Under the pieces are notes generated by a model. It was not told the DNA's origin, made no database searches, and saw only the letters and a program-made list of their open reading frames with translations. Shown here piece by piece: positions 1 through 8,976 of a DNA stretch of 64,000 nt (the stretch's first letter is position 1; every line of letters starts with the position of its first letter). The translations under genes and the position numbers were made by a program. Origin of the DNA: Sphingobacterium micropteri (GTDB lineage Bacteria > Bacteroidota > Bacteroidia > Sphingobacteriales > Sphingobacteriaceae); contig NZ_JACOIK010000009.1 in NCBI RefSeq assembly GCF_014692515.1, forward strand, positions 1-64,000, given 5' to 3'.

Positions 1-240
1 TCGCAGGACTATCCCGAGATCGGTTACAAGCGTGTACTGGGTGTTATCCAACTGCACCGTGCCTACGGTTCCCAGCGGCTCAACGATGCCTGTAAAAGGG
101 CGCTGGATACGGATGCCTGCTCATACGGGCACATAAAGAATATCTTAAAGAACAATATGGATAAGGTTCCTCAGCCGGAACAGCATGCGCCCCACATCCC
201 TTTCCATGACAATATACGAGGGGCCTCCACTTACAACTGA
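1..240 (+). CDS. istA: IS21 family transposase IstA, C-terminal fragment (5' cut by window)
   Basis: An open frame runs from base 1 to the TGA at 238-240 (79 residues), with no start in the window. The residues around PEIGYKRVLGVIQLHRAYGS are typical of the tail of IS21 transposases, after the DDE catalytic core. IstA cuts and joins the element ends. The next gene, 21 bp on in the same direction, is istB, the usual partner. The catalytic residues lie outside the window, so only the C-terminal end can be judged. Confidence 0.8.
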   Translation, partial: SQDYPEIGYKRVLGVIQLHRAYGSQRLNDACKRALDTDACSYGHIKNILKNNMDKVPQPEQHAPHIPFHDNIRGASTYN

Positions 241-261
241 TAACATATAAAGAGTATAGAA

Positions 262-999
262 ATGAACAATCAGACAATTGAAAAATTACGGAGCCTTCGC
301 CTGGGTGCGATGGCCAGCTTACATCTACAGCACGTCCAGCAGAACAGCTTTGCGGAGATGACATGTGACGAATACCTATCCCTACTGACTGACCACCAAT
401 GGGAAGATAGGGAGAACGCCAAGATTGAGCGCCTGCTGAAACAGGCTGCTTTCAGGCAGCAGGCCAGTCTTGCCGACATTAGCTACTCGGGTGATCGGAA
501 CCTGGACAGAAATATGTTCGCCAGACTTGCCACACTGGACTTTATCTCCCGAAAGGAAAATATCATCATATGCGGAGCTTCCGGTACGGGAAAAAGCTAC
601 CTCTGTCAGGCATTAGGGCATCAGGCATGCATGATGGGAACAAGGACACTGTATACCGTTACTGCAAGGATATTCAAAAAGCTGAGATTGAGCAAAGTGG
701 ACGGCACATACATCAAGGAACTGGAGAAACTGACAAAAGTCGAACTGTTGATACTTGATGACTTTGGGCTACAGGCTTTTGATAATCAGGATAGGGAAAC
801 TTTGATGGATATTATAGACGACCGGCATGCCAATAGATCAACGATAATATCCTCTCAGATACCCGTATCGGCATGGTACGAGGTTATAGGTGGTGAAGGA
901 ACAATTGCAGATGCAATACTGGACAGGATTGTAAACTCCTCACACCGTATAGATCTGAAGGGACAATCGCTCAGAAAAGGCATATTGAAACAGGAATAA
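262..999 (+). CDS. istB: IS21-like element helper ATPase IstB
   Basis: This 245-residue AAA+ ATPase assists IstA by assembling on target DNA and activating strand transfer. Walker A is GASGTGKS at residues 105-112 and Walker B is LLILDDFG at 162-169; both are intact. The length matches full IstB proteins (about 240-260). The first ATG after the istA stop is used. The gene looks complete and functional. It belongs to the IS, so it says nothing about the host locus beyond showing an insertion next to the truncated helicase. Confidence 0.93.
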   Translation: MNNQTIEKLRSLRLGAMASLHLQHVQQNSFAEMTCDEYLSLLTDHQWEDRENAKIERLLKQAAFRQQASLADISYSGDRNLDRNMFARLATLDFISRKENIIICGASGTGKSYLCQALGHQACMMGTRTLYTVTARIFKKLRLSKVDGTYIKELEKLTKVELLILDDFGLQAFDNQDRETLMDIIDDRHANRSTIISSQIPVSAWYEVIGGEGTIADAILDRIVNSSHRIDLKGQSLRKGILKQE

Positions 1000-1030
1000 T
1001 AACAACTTTTTTATATAATTGTATGATCTT

Positions 1031-2464
1031 TTATAGTGGCACGGTTTGACCGAAATCACTGGCATGGTCCCTCCGAAATATCCAAGAAATACCCGGTTGC
1101 ACAACATAAATATTGAATTCAAGTTCACAATATCCTGATGTTATCATATTTAATAAGGTGTTCATTTCTTCATCCCCGCCAATTTCGTATCTACTTGTTT
1201 TTCCTTGGTTGATCCGTGAATTTTGACGTCTAACCATATGTTGCAGAAGCTCATAAGTGGTATGTCTCCAATGAAAGCTTCTTTGTGCTTGACCACAAAC
1301 CTCATATAGATCCTTTAAGCGACCTCCACTTTGTGATTTTGATGAAAACTTACAATGGTACAAGTCTATTTTTATTCTGCTGTCGCCACCATCCCAAAAT
1401 TTTATCGCTATAATATCACTCGCTTCATTGGCATCATCGTCGTCAAATATTATTTTATAATCAGGATTAGATTTTAGCTTTTCAATAATATGATATTGAA
1501 TTGAGTCTGCTCTCTTTTCCTGTTTTTGTGATTCTTTTCGAATGTCTGTACCTGTCCATTCTAAAGTAAGTATTTTGGAGGTATCAAAAAGGTTGATTTT
1601 CCCTTTAAAAGGAAAGAAGATATTATTATACATTTTGGAATTGTCATGAAACCAAGTCACCGGAGGGAAATCATAAAATAATTCTGCTATATCTATTTCG
1701 TTTCCTTTGTAAGTAATTACAAAAGGCATAGTTCCAACCAATTCATATCTATAACCACGTCCAATCTTGGTATCTAATACCAGTTTATAGTCAATGGCAT
1801 TCTGATTCGACTCAATCGAGAATTCAACATAATCACGGCCATAAGAGTTCAATTTGATATTAAAATCAACCACGGGAATGCCTCTGTGCAAGGTCATAGA
1901 GGTATAAGCATATAATTCTTCGTTCCATTTCATGGCTACAGGAACTTTATTTGCAGGGAGTTCTGTAATCAATTCTGGTTTCTGAATGAATTTAAAAATG
2001 TCTTGTGTATCGATAGAATCATCTAAGAGCTTGTTACCAAGACTATCACACCATTGGCAGAAATCGGGAATACTTTTCACCAATTTAGTCCAAACTCTAC
2101 CTTTGGAGGAGCAACCAATTGTGACCTTATCTCCGTTCTCATAGCCGACTCCGAAAAGATTTGAACTGGATTTAGTATCCTTGTCCAATTCATCCAGACC
2201 ACTCACTATAGAATTCCCTGCATACATAGTGAAACTGATGGGACCATCTAAAGTAGACTTTAAACCTAAATTAAATAGCTCTAATTGAAATACTCCATCC
2301 AGGCACTTATAAATATCAGCCTCATTAAACAAACTTTTATTGGGTCCTACAATGGCTTCGGCAAGTTTATCATGTGTTGTTCCATTGTTTGTGCTGTTTA
2401 TATAGAGTAGTTTCTGTTCTTCGTTCAAGTATATTATATAGAGATCATATTGACAGTTTAGCAA
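1031..2464 (-). pseudogene. C-terminal part of DEAH-box helicase, out of frame and 3'-truncated by IS21
   Basis: The frame is open for 477 codons but its only early start is a TTG at 2464. The protein begins abruptly with residues (QYDLYIIYLNEEQKLLYINS) that I recognise as the middle of a long DEAD/DEAH helicase family of about 1,000 residues, in which they follow directly on the sequence encoded just upstream at 2485-4266. Restoring one A in the A7 run (2497-2503) fuses both frames through the junction VAKKSDPVKWGKIEDLL. The 3' end also deviates: after VVQPGIS the reading enters IS21 sequence and stops at 1031. So this is the C-terminal region of a helicase with a frameshift at the front and an IS-made tail. 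The function of this domain is unknown to me. Confidence 0.8.
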
Positions 2465-2484
2465 ATCTTCTATTTTCCCCCATT

Positions 2485-4266
2485 TTACAGGATCGCTTTT
2501 TTTGCAACAATAACGAGTAGATTTTTTTCTTCATGTTCTACTGATACTGTTTCATATTTTTCATCATTGAAACAAGATGTATAATTCTGTGGCTCCCATT
2601 CGATCTCATCATCAAATAACCTGAAGATAACTGTACTCATTGCAGGCGTTATATTTCGCAATGGAATTTTTGCGGGGATCTCAGCATCTGAAAAATTCTG
2701 AAAAAAGTCTTGTTCTTCTTTCACTGAGCCTATTATATCCTCATTCGCCATACTAATGATTTTATCCCAGTCTGAATCTTTTTGATATAATTTTTTCAAA
2801 GTCCCCTTTAGTTCAGGATCTGCGATATTGGCTACTATAGATGCATTGCCCAATTTTAATATTGATTCGCGCGTAAACCTTCCAAAGAACTGAAATGAGG
2901 TTGTGATGTTTTTATGCAAATCGTGCAATGCACAAATTTTTAACTGAGGAAGGTCAAATCCTTCTCCAAGCATATCTACACATACAATTATTTTATGTTT
3001 TCCCGCAATAATGTCTTCCAATATTTTCTTGCGGATTGTCTGTTTAATACCACTATGAATAAATATCGGATTGTACTTCTGATATGGTTTGTAGATTTTT
3101 TCAAACACCTCTTCAGCTTTAGACATTGTATCCACCCTTGCCATCAGTATATGGTTGTATTTTTCCTCTATATCTTTTTCCAAAATGGAAATTGCTTTCT
3201 CTGCAATAAGTTGATCAGATTTCAGAGGGTTAAATTCTAGAATAGGATGAAAAACAATTTGTTTGTAATAATTGTCTCTTTGGGCGAGTGAGAGGGGATA
3301 ATCATAAATCACCTTACCTTGTAAACGTTTCTTGTCATTTCTAAATGGAGTCGCCGTGAATAACAAAATAGGTTTATTAAAAGTTTCAAATTGTACTTTA
3401 ATGTTATTCCACTCTTTTGCCTGACTATGGTGTGCTTCATCCATAATTAAAAGATTGCACCAATTAAGGAACGCCCCCTTTATTTTCGTATCACCACTCA
3501 GTATCCCTGTAATTATTTGCGGAGTGGAAATAATTACATTTGATTCAAACAAAGTATTTGCATCGTCTATGCTTTTTATACCCGTTTTTAGGAAACCTAC
3601 AATAGGGTTTTTGGCAGAAGAGGAAACAATCTGAAACCTTTTATCTTTGAGAACACCCAGAGATTTGAATTTATTGAAAATTTGGGTTCTCAATGAGGCC
3701 GAGGGAACGATTACCAATAAGCCCTGACACTTTTCTGCTATAGTTAAACATAGCATTGTTTCAGTCTTACCTGTTCCAGTAGGCATTACAACTACAGCAG
3801 GTTTGGTTGAAATACTCCAATGTGAGAGGATGGAATGTAATGCGCCGATTTGTGGAGGTCTAAGTCCAAATTGAGTAATATTACCAGTTTCATCTTTGAC
3901 TTCCTTTTTGTAATTAAATTTCCCTTCCCAAGTCTGAAGGATATTTTTGTAATCAGGAAGTTTTATATACTCTGCTTTCTTTTTACATTTCGAAAGAATT
4001 GCAATGGTCAGTTTTTCATACTCTTCAAGCAATGTGAATACAGCATCATAATTTTGTGGGATCTGGCTTTTAATTGTTGAGATAAAATACTTTGAACCAT
4101 TTTCGGAAAGAAATTCATATCCTGAAAACGTACTTCCATTAAATTTCCTTATAATGCCTTGTTCAACTCCAATATAATATTCTTTTTTATTGCCGTTGAT
4201 ACTTTTTATATATGTACAATTGAAAGTAATTTCAATTTTTTCCTCCGGAAATAGGCTGTTCATCAT
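2485..4266 (-). CDS. DEAD/DEAH-box helicase, N-terminal (ATPase) part; frameshifted before its C-terminal domain
   Basis: This frame encodes 593 residues holding a complete superfamily 2 helicase core: Walker A MPTGTGKT at 161-168, DEAH at 276-279, TATP (motif III) at 304-307, then a second RecA domain with VDMLGEGFDLP (motif V) and QFFGRFTR (motif VI). Such proteins move on or remodel nucleic acid using ATP and are common in restriction and defence islands; which job this one has is not evident. It stops with TAA at 2485-2487 immediately after the run A-AAA-AAA, which has the form of a -1 slippery heptamer. The remaining family sequence continues in the -1 frame. The neighbour on the other side is a divergent serine recombinase. 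The codon composition is AT-rich compared with the nuo region, consistent with acquisition. Confidence 0.82.
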   Translation of the reverse strand: MMNSLFPEEKIEITFNCTYIKSINGNKKEYYIGVEQGIIRKFNGSTFSGYEFLSENGSKYFISTIKSQIPQNYDAVFTLLEEYEKLTIAILSKCKKKAEYIKLPDYKNILQTWEGKFNYKKEVKDETGNITQFGLRPPQIGALHSILSHWSISTKPAVVVMPTGTGKTETMLCLTIAEKCQGLLVIVPSASLRTQIFNKFKSLGVLKDKRFQIVSSSAKNPIVGFLKTGIKSIDDANTLFESNVIISTPQIITGILSGDTKIKGAFLNWCNLLIMDEAHHSQAKEWNNIKVQFETFNKPILLFTATPFRNDKKRLQGKVIYDYPLSLAQRDNYYKQIVFHPILEFNPLKSDQLIAEKAISILEKDIEEKYNHILMARVDTMSKAEEVFEKIYKPYQKYNPIFIHSGIKQTIRKKILEDIIAGKHKIIVCVDMLGEGFDLPQLKICALHDLHKNITTSFQFFGRFTRESILKLGNASIVANIADPELKGTLKKLYQKDSDWDKIISMANEDIIGSVKEEQDFFQNFSDAEIPAKIPLRNITPAMSTVIFRLFDDEIEWEPQNYTSCFNDEKYETVSVEHEEKNLLVIVAKKAIL

Positions 4267-4505
4267 GACTTAAATTTAACATATTTACAAGTCAGATATC
4301 AACTATTATATTTTTCCTATGACCTTATGGGTTTATATTCTTCAATCGATCTAAATATACAGACTTTCAACAACTTGTATTACCTACAAATATATTAAAA
4401 AAAGAAATTGAGTAATTACGGAAAACCGTATTTACTCAATAATTTCAAGAGTTTAATTGCATAATTAATTTTCCATTAATACGCTCACGTTATTATTAGA
4501 AAATT
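4267..4505. other. Divergent intergenic region between helicase and recombinase genes
   Basis: This stretch separates two divergently transcribed genes, so both promoters should be here. On the minus strand TATATTTG (4387-4394) fits the Bacteroidota -7 motif for the helicase, but no clear -33 box is visible. The outstanding feature is a 14-bp inverted repeat at 4408-4439, listed separately. The region is very AT-rich. Confidence 0.5.
4408..4439. repeat. 14-bp inverted repeat with 4-nt loop upstream of serine recombinase
   Basis: The left arm TTGAGTAATTACGG (4408-4421) and right arm CCGTATTTACTCAA (4426-4439) pair with a single mismatch around the loop AAAA. It cannot be a terminator of either flanking gene, because both genes point away from it. 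An operator controlling the divergent pair, or a recombination/attachment site for the adjacent recombinase, are the sensible readings. The dyad is seen; the role is inferred. Confidence 0.7.
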
Positions 4506-6152
4506 ATGTCAACAGCAATTATTTACATCCGTGTCAGCACAGACGAACAAGCACAAAAAGGATACTCTCAGCGTAGCCAAGAAGAAAAATTAAATAAATA
4601 TTGTAGAGACAATCATATTGAAATTGTCCAGACCGTATTTGAAGACCATTCAGCTAAAAACTTCGAACGACCGGCTTGGATTACCATGATAAAACAATTT
4701 AATATTGACAGGACTGCAAGACCAAACCTTATTCTATTTACACGTTGGGATCGATTTAGCAGGAATACAGCAAATGCATATTATACAATAACCCAACTTC
4801 AAAAGCTTGGAATTGAACCCCAAGCTACAGATCAACCTTTGGATATGTCGGTACCTGAAAACAAAGTATTATTAGCAATGTATATCGTCACAGCAGAAGT
4901 AGAGAATGACCGAAGATCTTTAAACATTAAGCAAGGCATACACAAAGCCAAAAAGGAAGGAAGATATATGGGGCGAGCACCTATAGGTTATCTCAATATA
5001 TCGTTACCAGACGGAACAAAAACAATAATTCCCCATGAGCCAGAGGCAACATTGATCAAAAAGGCATTTCGAGACTTCGATGAAAATATATCAGTTCGTT
5101 CTTACCACAAAACCGTTCTTAAAAGTGGGTTAAAATGTAGTTTAAATGCATTCTTCAATATACTTCAAAATCCAGTCTACTGTGGTAAAATAAGAGTTCC
5201 ATCTTTAAATGGAAAAACTATAGTAGAGGTTCAAGGAATCCATAAGCCTTTAATTTCGATAGAACTTTTTGATGAAGTACAATCAAGAATTAAACGACGT
5301 AACAAAAAATACATTAAACAAAGTGCGAATAGTGAGCTTATGTTTAGAGGAATACTCAGTTGTCCTCTTTGTTCAAAAAAAATATCAGGAAGTGGTTCAA
5401 AGGGAAGGTCTAAAACGTACTTTTATTATCATTGCTCTTCTTCTTGTGGTTATCGAGTAAGGGCAGATCAAGTAAATGAAAACTTATTATCAGGGATTCG
5501 TTTGCTAAAACCAAATTTGGAATATACTCCAATTTTCGAAGATCTTATCAGAAAGATTTATAGCAAATTGTATGAACAAAAATCTATTGATAAAACCAAT
5601 ATCAATAGATCATTACATAAAATGATAGAACGAGTTGCTAATGCAAGGGAACTTTTAGTAAAAGGTACAATTGACGAAGAAGATTACCATTCAATAAAAT
5701 CAGACTGCGAAAATAGAATTGGCATCTTAGGCACACAACTCAATGATGCTTATAAACTTGATGTACAGCAGAAGCAGAGTTTAAAAAAGCTTACGAAATG
5801 TTTCTTAAAACCCGCTCTTATTTTTCGTGGTACAGACAATTCCATAGAATTAAAAGTTGCTTCGTTGTTCTTGAATAAAGATTTTGTATATAGCGATGCC
5901 GACTTTACAAGTCACTTGAAAGATGAGGTTCGGATCGTTTATGTATCTCAGTACTCTAATACAAAAGAGAATTTTGAAGAAGCAGAGGTCATTAAAAACA
6001 TTAGCAAAGAACAACAAGAGATAATCTCGAATATTATAGAAATTGAACTGATCAAAGGGAATAAAATATCAACTCAAAATGCCACCAAGGTTTTATCCTT
6101 CCTGTTAAAACTTGCAGAAATTTGTATTTCTATCAAAATCAAGATCGGTTGA
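4506..6152 (+). CDS. Large serine recombinase (site-specific integrase)
   Basis: This 548-residue protein starts with a resolvase/invertase catalytic domain: YIRVS places arginine 9 and the nucleophile serine 11, followed by the usual DEQ motif and, near residue 80, RWDRFSRN. A recombinase DNA-binding domain follows. A zinc ribbon starts near residue 285 (CPLC, then a later cysteine pair ending CGYR), and a coiled-coil-like tail follows. This order and length are those of large serine integrases that insert or excise mobile elements at short att sites. It lies between the helicase and tRNA-Pro, with about 216 bp to the tRNA 3' end, so it may have mobilised this island. The gene is intact and AT-rich. 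The start is the ATG at 4506; stops lie just upstream. Confidence 0.93.
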   Translation: MSTAIIYIRVSTDEQAQKGYSQRSQEEKLNKYCRDNHIEIVQTVFEDHSAKNFERPAWITMIKQFNIDRTARPNLILFTRWDRFSRNTANAYYTITQLQKLGIEPQATDQPLDMSVPENKVLLAMYIVTAEVENDRRSLNIKQGIHKAKKEGRYMGRAPIGYLNISLPDGTKTIIPHEPEATLIKKAFRDFDENISVRSYHKTVLKSGLKCSLNAFFNILQNPVYCGKIRVPSLNGKTIVEVQGIHKPLISIELFDEVQSRIKRRNKKYIKQSANSELMFRGILSCPLCSKKISGSGSKGRSKTYFYYHCSSSCGYRVRADQVNENLLSGIRLLKPNLEYTPIFEDLIRKIYSKLYEQKSIDKTNINRSLHKMIERVANARELLVKGTIDEEDYHSIKSDCENRIGILGTQLNDAYKLDVQQKQSLKKLTKCFLKPALIFRGTDNSIELKVASLFLNKDFVYSDADFTSHLKDEVRIVYVSQYSNTKENFEEAEVIKNISKEQQEIISNIIEIELIKGNKISTQNATKVLSFLLKLAEICISIKIKIG

Positions 6153-6325
6153 AAAAAAGAAAATATTTAAAAATGTGGACATGGTTCGAATCCTTTCAAC
6201 ATATTCCCATATTCTTGCCTTTTGACTCAAAATAAGCTCAAAAATACTGATATGGTGATTCTTTAATTAAAGGGAATTTTTACAGGAAGCCTTGCTATAG
6301 TAATAAAAAAGGGATTAAAATGAAA

Positions 6326-6361
6326 AATGGCACCATTTGTCTTCCAATGGCACCATTTGTC
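6326..6361. repeat. 20-bp-period direct repeat beside tRNA-Pro 3' end
   Basis: The 16-mer AATGGCACCATTTGTC occurs at 6326-6341 and again at 6346-6361, eight bases before the tRNA-Pro 3' end. Each copy contains AAATGG or CAATGG facing CCATTT, a near palindrome around a CA centre. It sits where an island integrated at the tRNA would have its junction, but I cannot see a second distant copy in this window. Confidence 0.75.
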
Positions 6362-6368
6362 GTTTCAG

Positions 6369-6442
6369 TCGGGGTGGCAGGATTCGAACCTACGACCTCC
6401 ACATCCCAAATGTGGCGCGATACCGGGCTACGCTACACCCCG
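6369..6442 (-). tRNA. tRNA-Pro (anticodon UGG)
   Basis: Read on the minus strand, a 7-bp acceptor stem CGGGGTG/CACCCCG pairs fully. The anticodon arm CCACA-TTTGGGA-TGTGG shows anticodon TGG, and the T arm contains GGTTCGAATCC. The discriminator is A and no CCA is encoded. A good promoter lies upstream at 6470-6499. The mobile region with the serine recombinase lies immediately on its 3' side, the usual side for integrated islands. Confidence 0.95.
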
Positions 6443-6469
6443 AAAGGCATCACCTTTTTTTCTGTGGCA

Positions 6470-6499
6470 CAAATATACGGCATATTTTGTTACTGTCAA
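6470..6499 (-). promoter_or_regulatory. Promoter of tRNA-Pro
   Basis: On the minus strand TTGAC (ending 6499) is followed after 19 bases by TATATTTG (6470-6477), matching the Bacteroidota TTG / TAnnTTTG consensus. It lies 28 bp before the tRNA 5' end. Confidence 0.75.
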
Positions 6500-6688
6500 G
6501 ACTTTTCTAACATTATTTTCTAACCCCCTCATTAATTGCACAATAATATCTTACATGATTTTATATCCTCAGGAACACTGCAGTTCATGTTGTCCACGCC
6601 AAAACACACATCAGCTTCTGACGCTAACCCAATATCTTCAAAAACATTACACATAATAGTGTTAATCATAATAATGATATTTTTTTCT

Positions 6689-6696
6689 TATCTTTG
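6689..6696 (+). promoter_or_regulatory. -7 promoter element of rplS
   Basis: TATCTTTG is a perfect TAnnTTTG element. No clear TTG box is seen 19 bp upstream. The implied leader before the rplS ATG is about 120 nt. Confidence 0.6.
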
Positions 6697-6820
6697 CATC
6701 CGCTTATCAAAAAGCGTTTATTAGGTTTTTAAAAAAGTATTTTTTTATTCAAAATAAAAGCTGTAATATTGCATTCCGATTTTTACAGGATATAAAATCG
6801 TTTAATAATTACTCGAAATC

Positions 6821-7168
6821 ATGGATTTAGTAAAATTTGTAGAAGAACAAGCGGTAGTGAAAAATGAAATCCCCGCTTTCAAAGCCGGAGATACCATCAG
6901 CGTTCATTATAAAATTCGCGAGGGAAATAAAGAGCGTATTCAGGTGTACCAAGGTGTAGTTATCCAGTTAAACAGCGAAGGCGCTAACGCTACTTTTACC
7001 GTACGTAAAATCTCTAACGGCGTAGGTGTTGAACGTATCTTCCCTGTAAATTCACCTAACATTCAAAAAATAGAAGTGAATAGTGTTGGTAAAGTCCGTC
7101 GCGCGAAATTATTCTATTTACGTGGCCTTACTGGTAAAGCTGCACGTATCAAAGCAAAACGTGTATAA
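6821..7168 (+). CDS. rplS: 50S ribosomal protein L19
   Basis: This 115-residue protein is L19 of the large ribosomal subunit, located at the 30S-50S interface. The family signature is clear: [20 protein letters not shown] near the N-terminus, [13 protein letters not shown] in the middle, and a basic C-terminal end [19 protein letters not shown]. The length is normal. It stands alone with its own promoter (TATCTTTG at 6689) and terminator (7187-7217), so it is transcribed separately from pyrG. Confidence 0.98.
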   Translation: MDLVKFVEEQAVVKNEIPAFKAGDTISVHYKIREGNKERIQVYQGVVIQLNSEGANATFTVRKISNGVGVERIFPVNSPNIQKIEVNSVGKVRRAKLFYLRGLTGKAARIKAKRV

Positions 7169-7186
7169 TCACCACTTCAAAACATA

Positions 7187-7217
7187 GAAAAGCCTCATCA
7201 ATGTGAGGCTTTTTTTA
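7187..7217 (+). terminator. Rho-independent terminator of rplS
   Basis: The hairpin AAAGCCTCA / TGTGAGGCTTT with a short loop is followed by a T run. Confidence 0.85.
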
Positions 7218-7250
7218 TGCTTTAATTTCGGTTCGTATCGAAAAAAAACT

Positions 7251-7258
7251 TATCTTTG
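7251..7258 (+). promoter_or_regulatory. -7 promoter element of pyrG
   Basis: TATCTTTG lies 69 bp before the pyrG ATG, just downstream of the rplS terminator. The -33 box is weak. Confidence 0.6.
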
Positions 7259-7326
7259 TATCCCGTACATAAAGCAGATTTAACGCCATATTTAGGTCTT
7301 AAAATAGCTGAAATTTCATTATTGCT

Positions 7327-8934
7327 ATGAGTAAATATATCTTCGTTACGGGCGGCGTAACTTCGTCGTTAGGAAAAGGCATTATCGCTGCTTCCCTAGC
7401 TAAACTTCTACAGGCTCGGGGGCTTAAAGTCACCATCCAGAAATTCGACCCTTACATCAACATCGATCCAGGAACATTGAACCCTTATGAACATGGCGAA
7501 TGTTATGTAACTGAAGATGGAGCAGAAACTGACCTGGACCTAGGCCATTACGAAAGGTTCTTAAATGTTTCCACCTCGCAAGCAAACAACGTTACAACGG
7601 GAAGAATATATCAACATGTTATTGACCAAGAACGTGCGGGTGCTTATTTAGGCAAAACGGTTCAAGTCGTACCCCATATTACCGATGAAATTAAGCGCCG
7701 GATGCAACTCTTGGGGCAAACAGGAGAATATGATATCGTTATCACAGAATTAGGCGGCACCGTGGGTGATATAGAATCACTTCCGTTTATTGAAGCAGTA
7801 AGACAATTACGTTGGGAACTGGGCAACAGTGATTCTTTAGTCATACACCTCACACTGGTACCTTATTTAGCTGCTGCGGGGGAATTAAAAACCAAACCCA
7901 CCCAACATTCCGTAAAAACGCTTTTGGAATACGGTATACAACCCGATATTCTCGTGTGTCGTACAGAGCATAAGCTTACACACGATATTAGAAAAAAACT
8001 CGCCCAGTTTTGTAACGTCAACATCAATGCCGTAGTCGAATCCATCGATGCACCGACCATATACGATGTGCCGTTGAATATGCTTAAAGAACAATTGGAT
8101 AAAACAGCTTTAGCAAAATTGAAATTATCCAACAAGAACGAACCGGATTTAGAAAATTGGAAAACATTTCTGGGCAAGCTCAAAAATCCAACCAATGAAG
8201 TATGTATAGGGTTAGTTGGAAAATACGTGGAACTTCCCGATGCCTATAAATCAATTACGGAGGCTTTTATCCACGCAGGCGCTATCAATGAGACCAAGGT
8301 AAAAGTAAAGTATATCGCAGCAGAAAGCATAAACGAAGAAAACGTAACCGAAAAATTAAAAGATCTTGACGGTGTTTTAGTTGCCCCAGGTTTCGGCGAA
8401 CGTGGATTAGACGGAAAACTGGTTGCTATTAAATTCGTACGGGAGAATAAGATTCCGTTCTTTGGTATTTGTTTGGGTATGCAATGCTCTGTTATTGAAT
8501 TCGGGAGAAATGTACTTGGATTAAAAAAGGCAAACAGCTTTGAGATGGACGAAAAAACACCTGATCCTGTCATTAACTTGATGGAAGAACAAAAATCCAT
8601 TACCAATATGGGAGGTACCATGCGTTTGGGAGCCTACGCCTGCGAGATCAAAAAAGGGACAAAAGCCCATTCGATTTATGGCAAAACCAAAATATCGGAA
8701 CGCCATAGACACCGCTACGAATTTAACAACGCATATCTAAAACAATATGAAGAAGCGGGTATGGTTGCCTCGGGAAAAAATCCAGAAACAGGATTGGTAG
8801 AGATTGTCGAATTAAAAAATCATCCATTCTTTGTTGCAGGCCAATTCCATCCCGAATTGAAATCGACCGTAGCAAATCCTCACCCACTTTTTGTTAGCTT
8901 TGTAGCCGCTGCCATCGCCCATAAAAAAGGTTAA
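7327..8934 (+). CDS. pyrG: CTP synthase (glutamine hydrolysing)
   Basis: This 535-residue enzyme converts UTP, ATP and glutamine to CTP, the last step of pyrimidine nucleotide synthesis. The N-terminal amidoligase domain starts with [16 protein letters not shown], the phosphate-binding loop. The C-terminal class I glutamine amidotransferase domain has the nucleophile cysteine 382 in GICLGMQ and the His508/Glu510 pair in FHPE. The length is standard. yidC follows 42 bp later without a terminator, so the two are probably co-transcribed. Confidence 0.98.
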   Translation: MSKYIFVTGGVTSSLGKGIIAASLAKLLQARGLKVTIQKFDPYINIDPGTLNPYEHGECYVTEDGAETDLDLGHYERFLNVSTSQANNVTTGRIYQHVIDQERAGAYLGKTVQVVPHITDEIKRRMQLLGQTGEYDIVITELGGTVGDIESLPFIEAVRQLRWELGNSDSLVIHLTLVPYLAAAGELKTKPTQHSVKTLLEYGIQPDILVCRTEHKLTHDIRKKLAQFCNVNINAVVESIDAPTIYDVPLNMLKEQLDKTALAKLKLSNKNEPDLENWKTFLGKLKNPTNEVCIGLVGKYVELPDAYKSITEAFIHAGAINETKVKVKYIAAESINEENVTEKLKDLDGVLVAPGFGERGLDGKLVAIKFVRENKIPFFGICLGMQCSVIEFGRNVLGLKKANSFEMDEKTPDPVINLMEEQKSITNMGGTMRLGAYACEIKKGTKAHSIYGKTKISERHRHRYEFNNAYLKQYEEAGMVASGKNPETGLVEIVELKNHPFFVAGQFHPELKSTVANPHPLFVSFVAAAIAHKKG

Positions 8935-8976
8935 GGAATAGATGTAATATATCACTAAAAAATTAAAAAATTAAAA

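Larger units (their letters stand above)
1..1084 (+). mobile_element. IS21-family insertion sequence, left part cut by window edge
   Basis: The element contains the 3' end of the transposase gene istA followed by istB. Its right end is placed near 1084 because the outward sequence carries two related subterminal motifs about 22 bp apart (tggcacggt near 1037 and tggcatggt near 1060), as expected for the multiple terminal repeats of IS21 elements. Beyond this point the helicase coding sequence resumes its family-like reading. The exact terminal base is inferred from the conserved CA end of the family and could be off by several bases. The left end lies outside the window. Confidence 0.72.
6443..6820. 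other. Intergenic region between tRNA-Pro and rplS
   Basis: This 378-bp stretch holds the tRNA-Pro promoter on the minus strand and the rplS promoter (TATCTTTG, 6689-6696) on the plus strand, followed by a leader of about 125 nt. The leader starts with a small hairpin (CGCTT...AAGCG near 6701-6716). Short open frames here resemble no protein family and read through the tRNA, so they are not called. Confidence 0.6.

Noticed and set aside
1031..2464. An independent 477-residue gene starting at TTG 2464
   Set aside because: Its start lies inside a conserved helicase region and the frame joins the upstream helicase by one base, so it is treated as the frameshifted remainder of one gene.
6320..6724. 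Short open frames (67, 109 and 62 codons) around tRNA-Pro
   Set aside because: They read through the tRNA and its promoter on the opposite strand and resemble no protein family.
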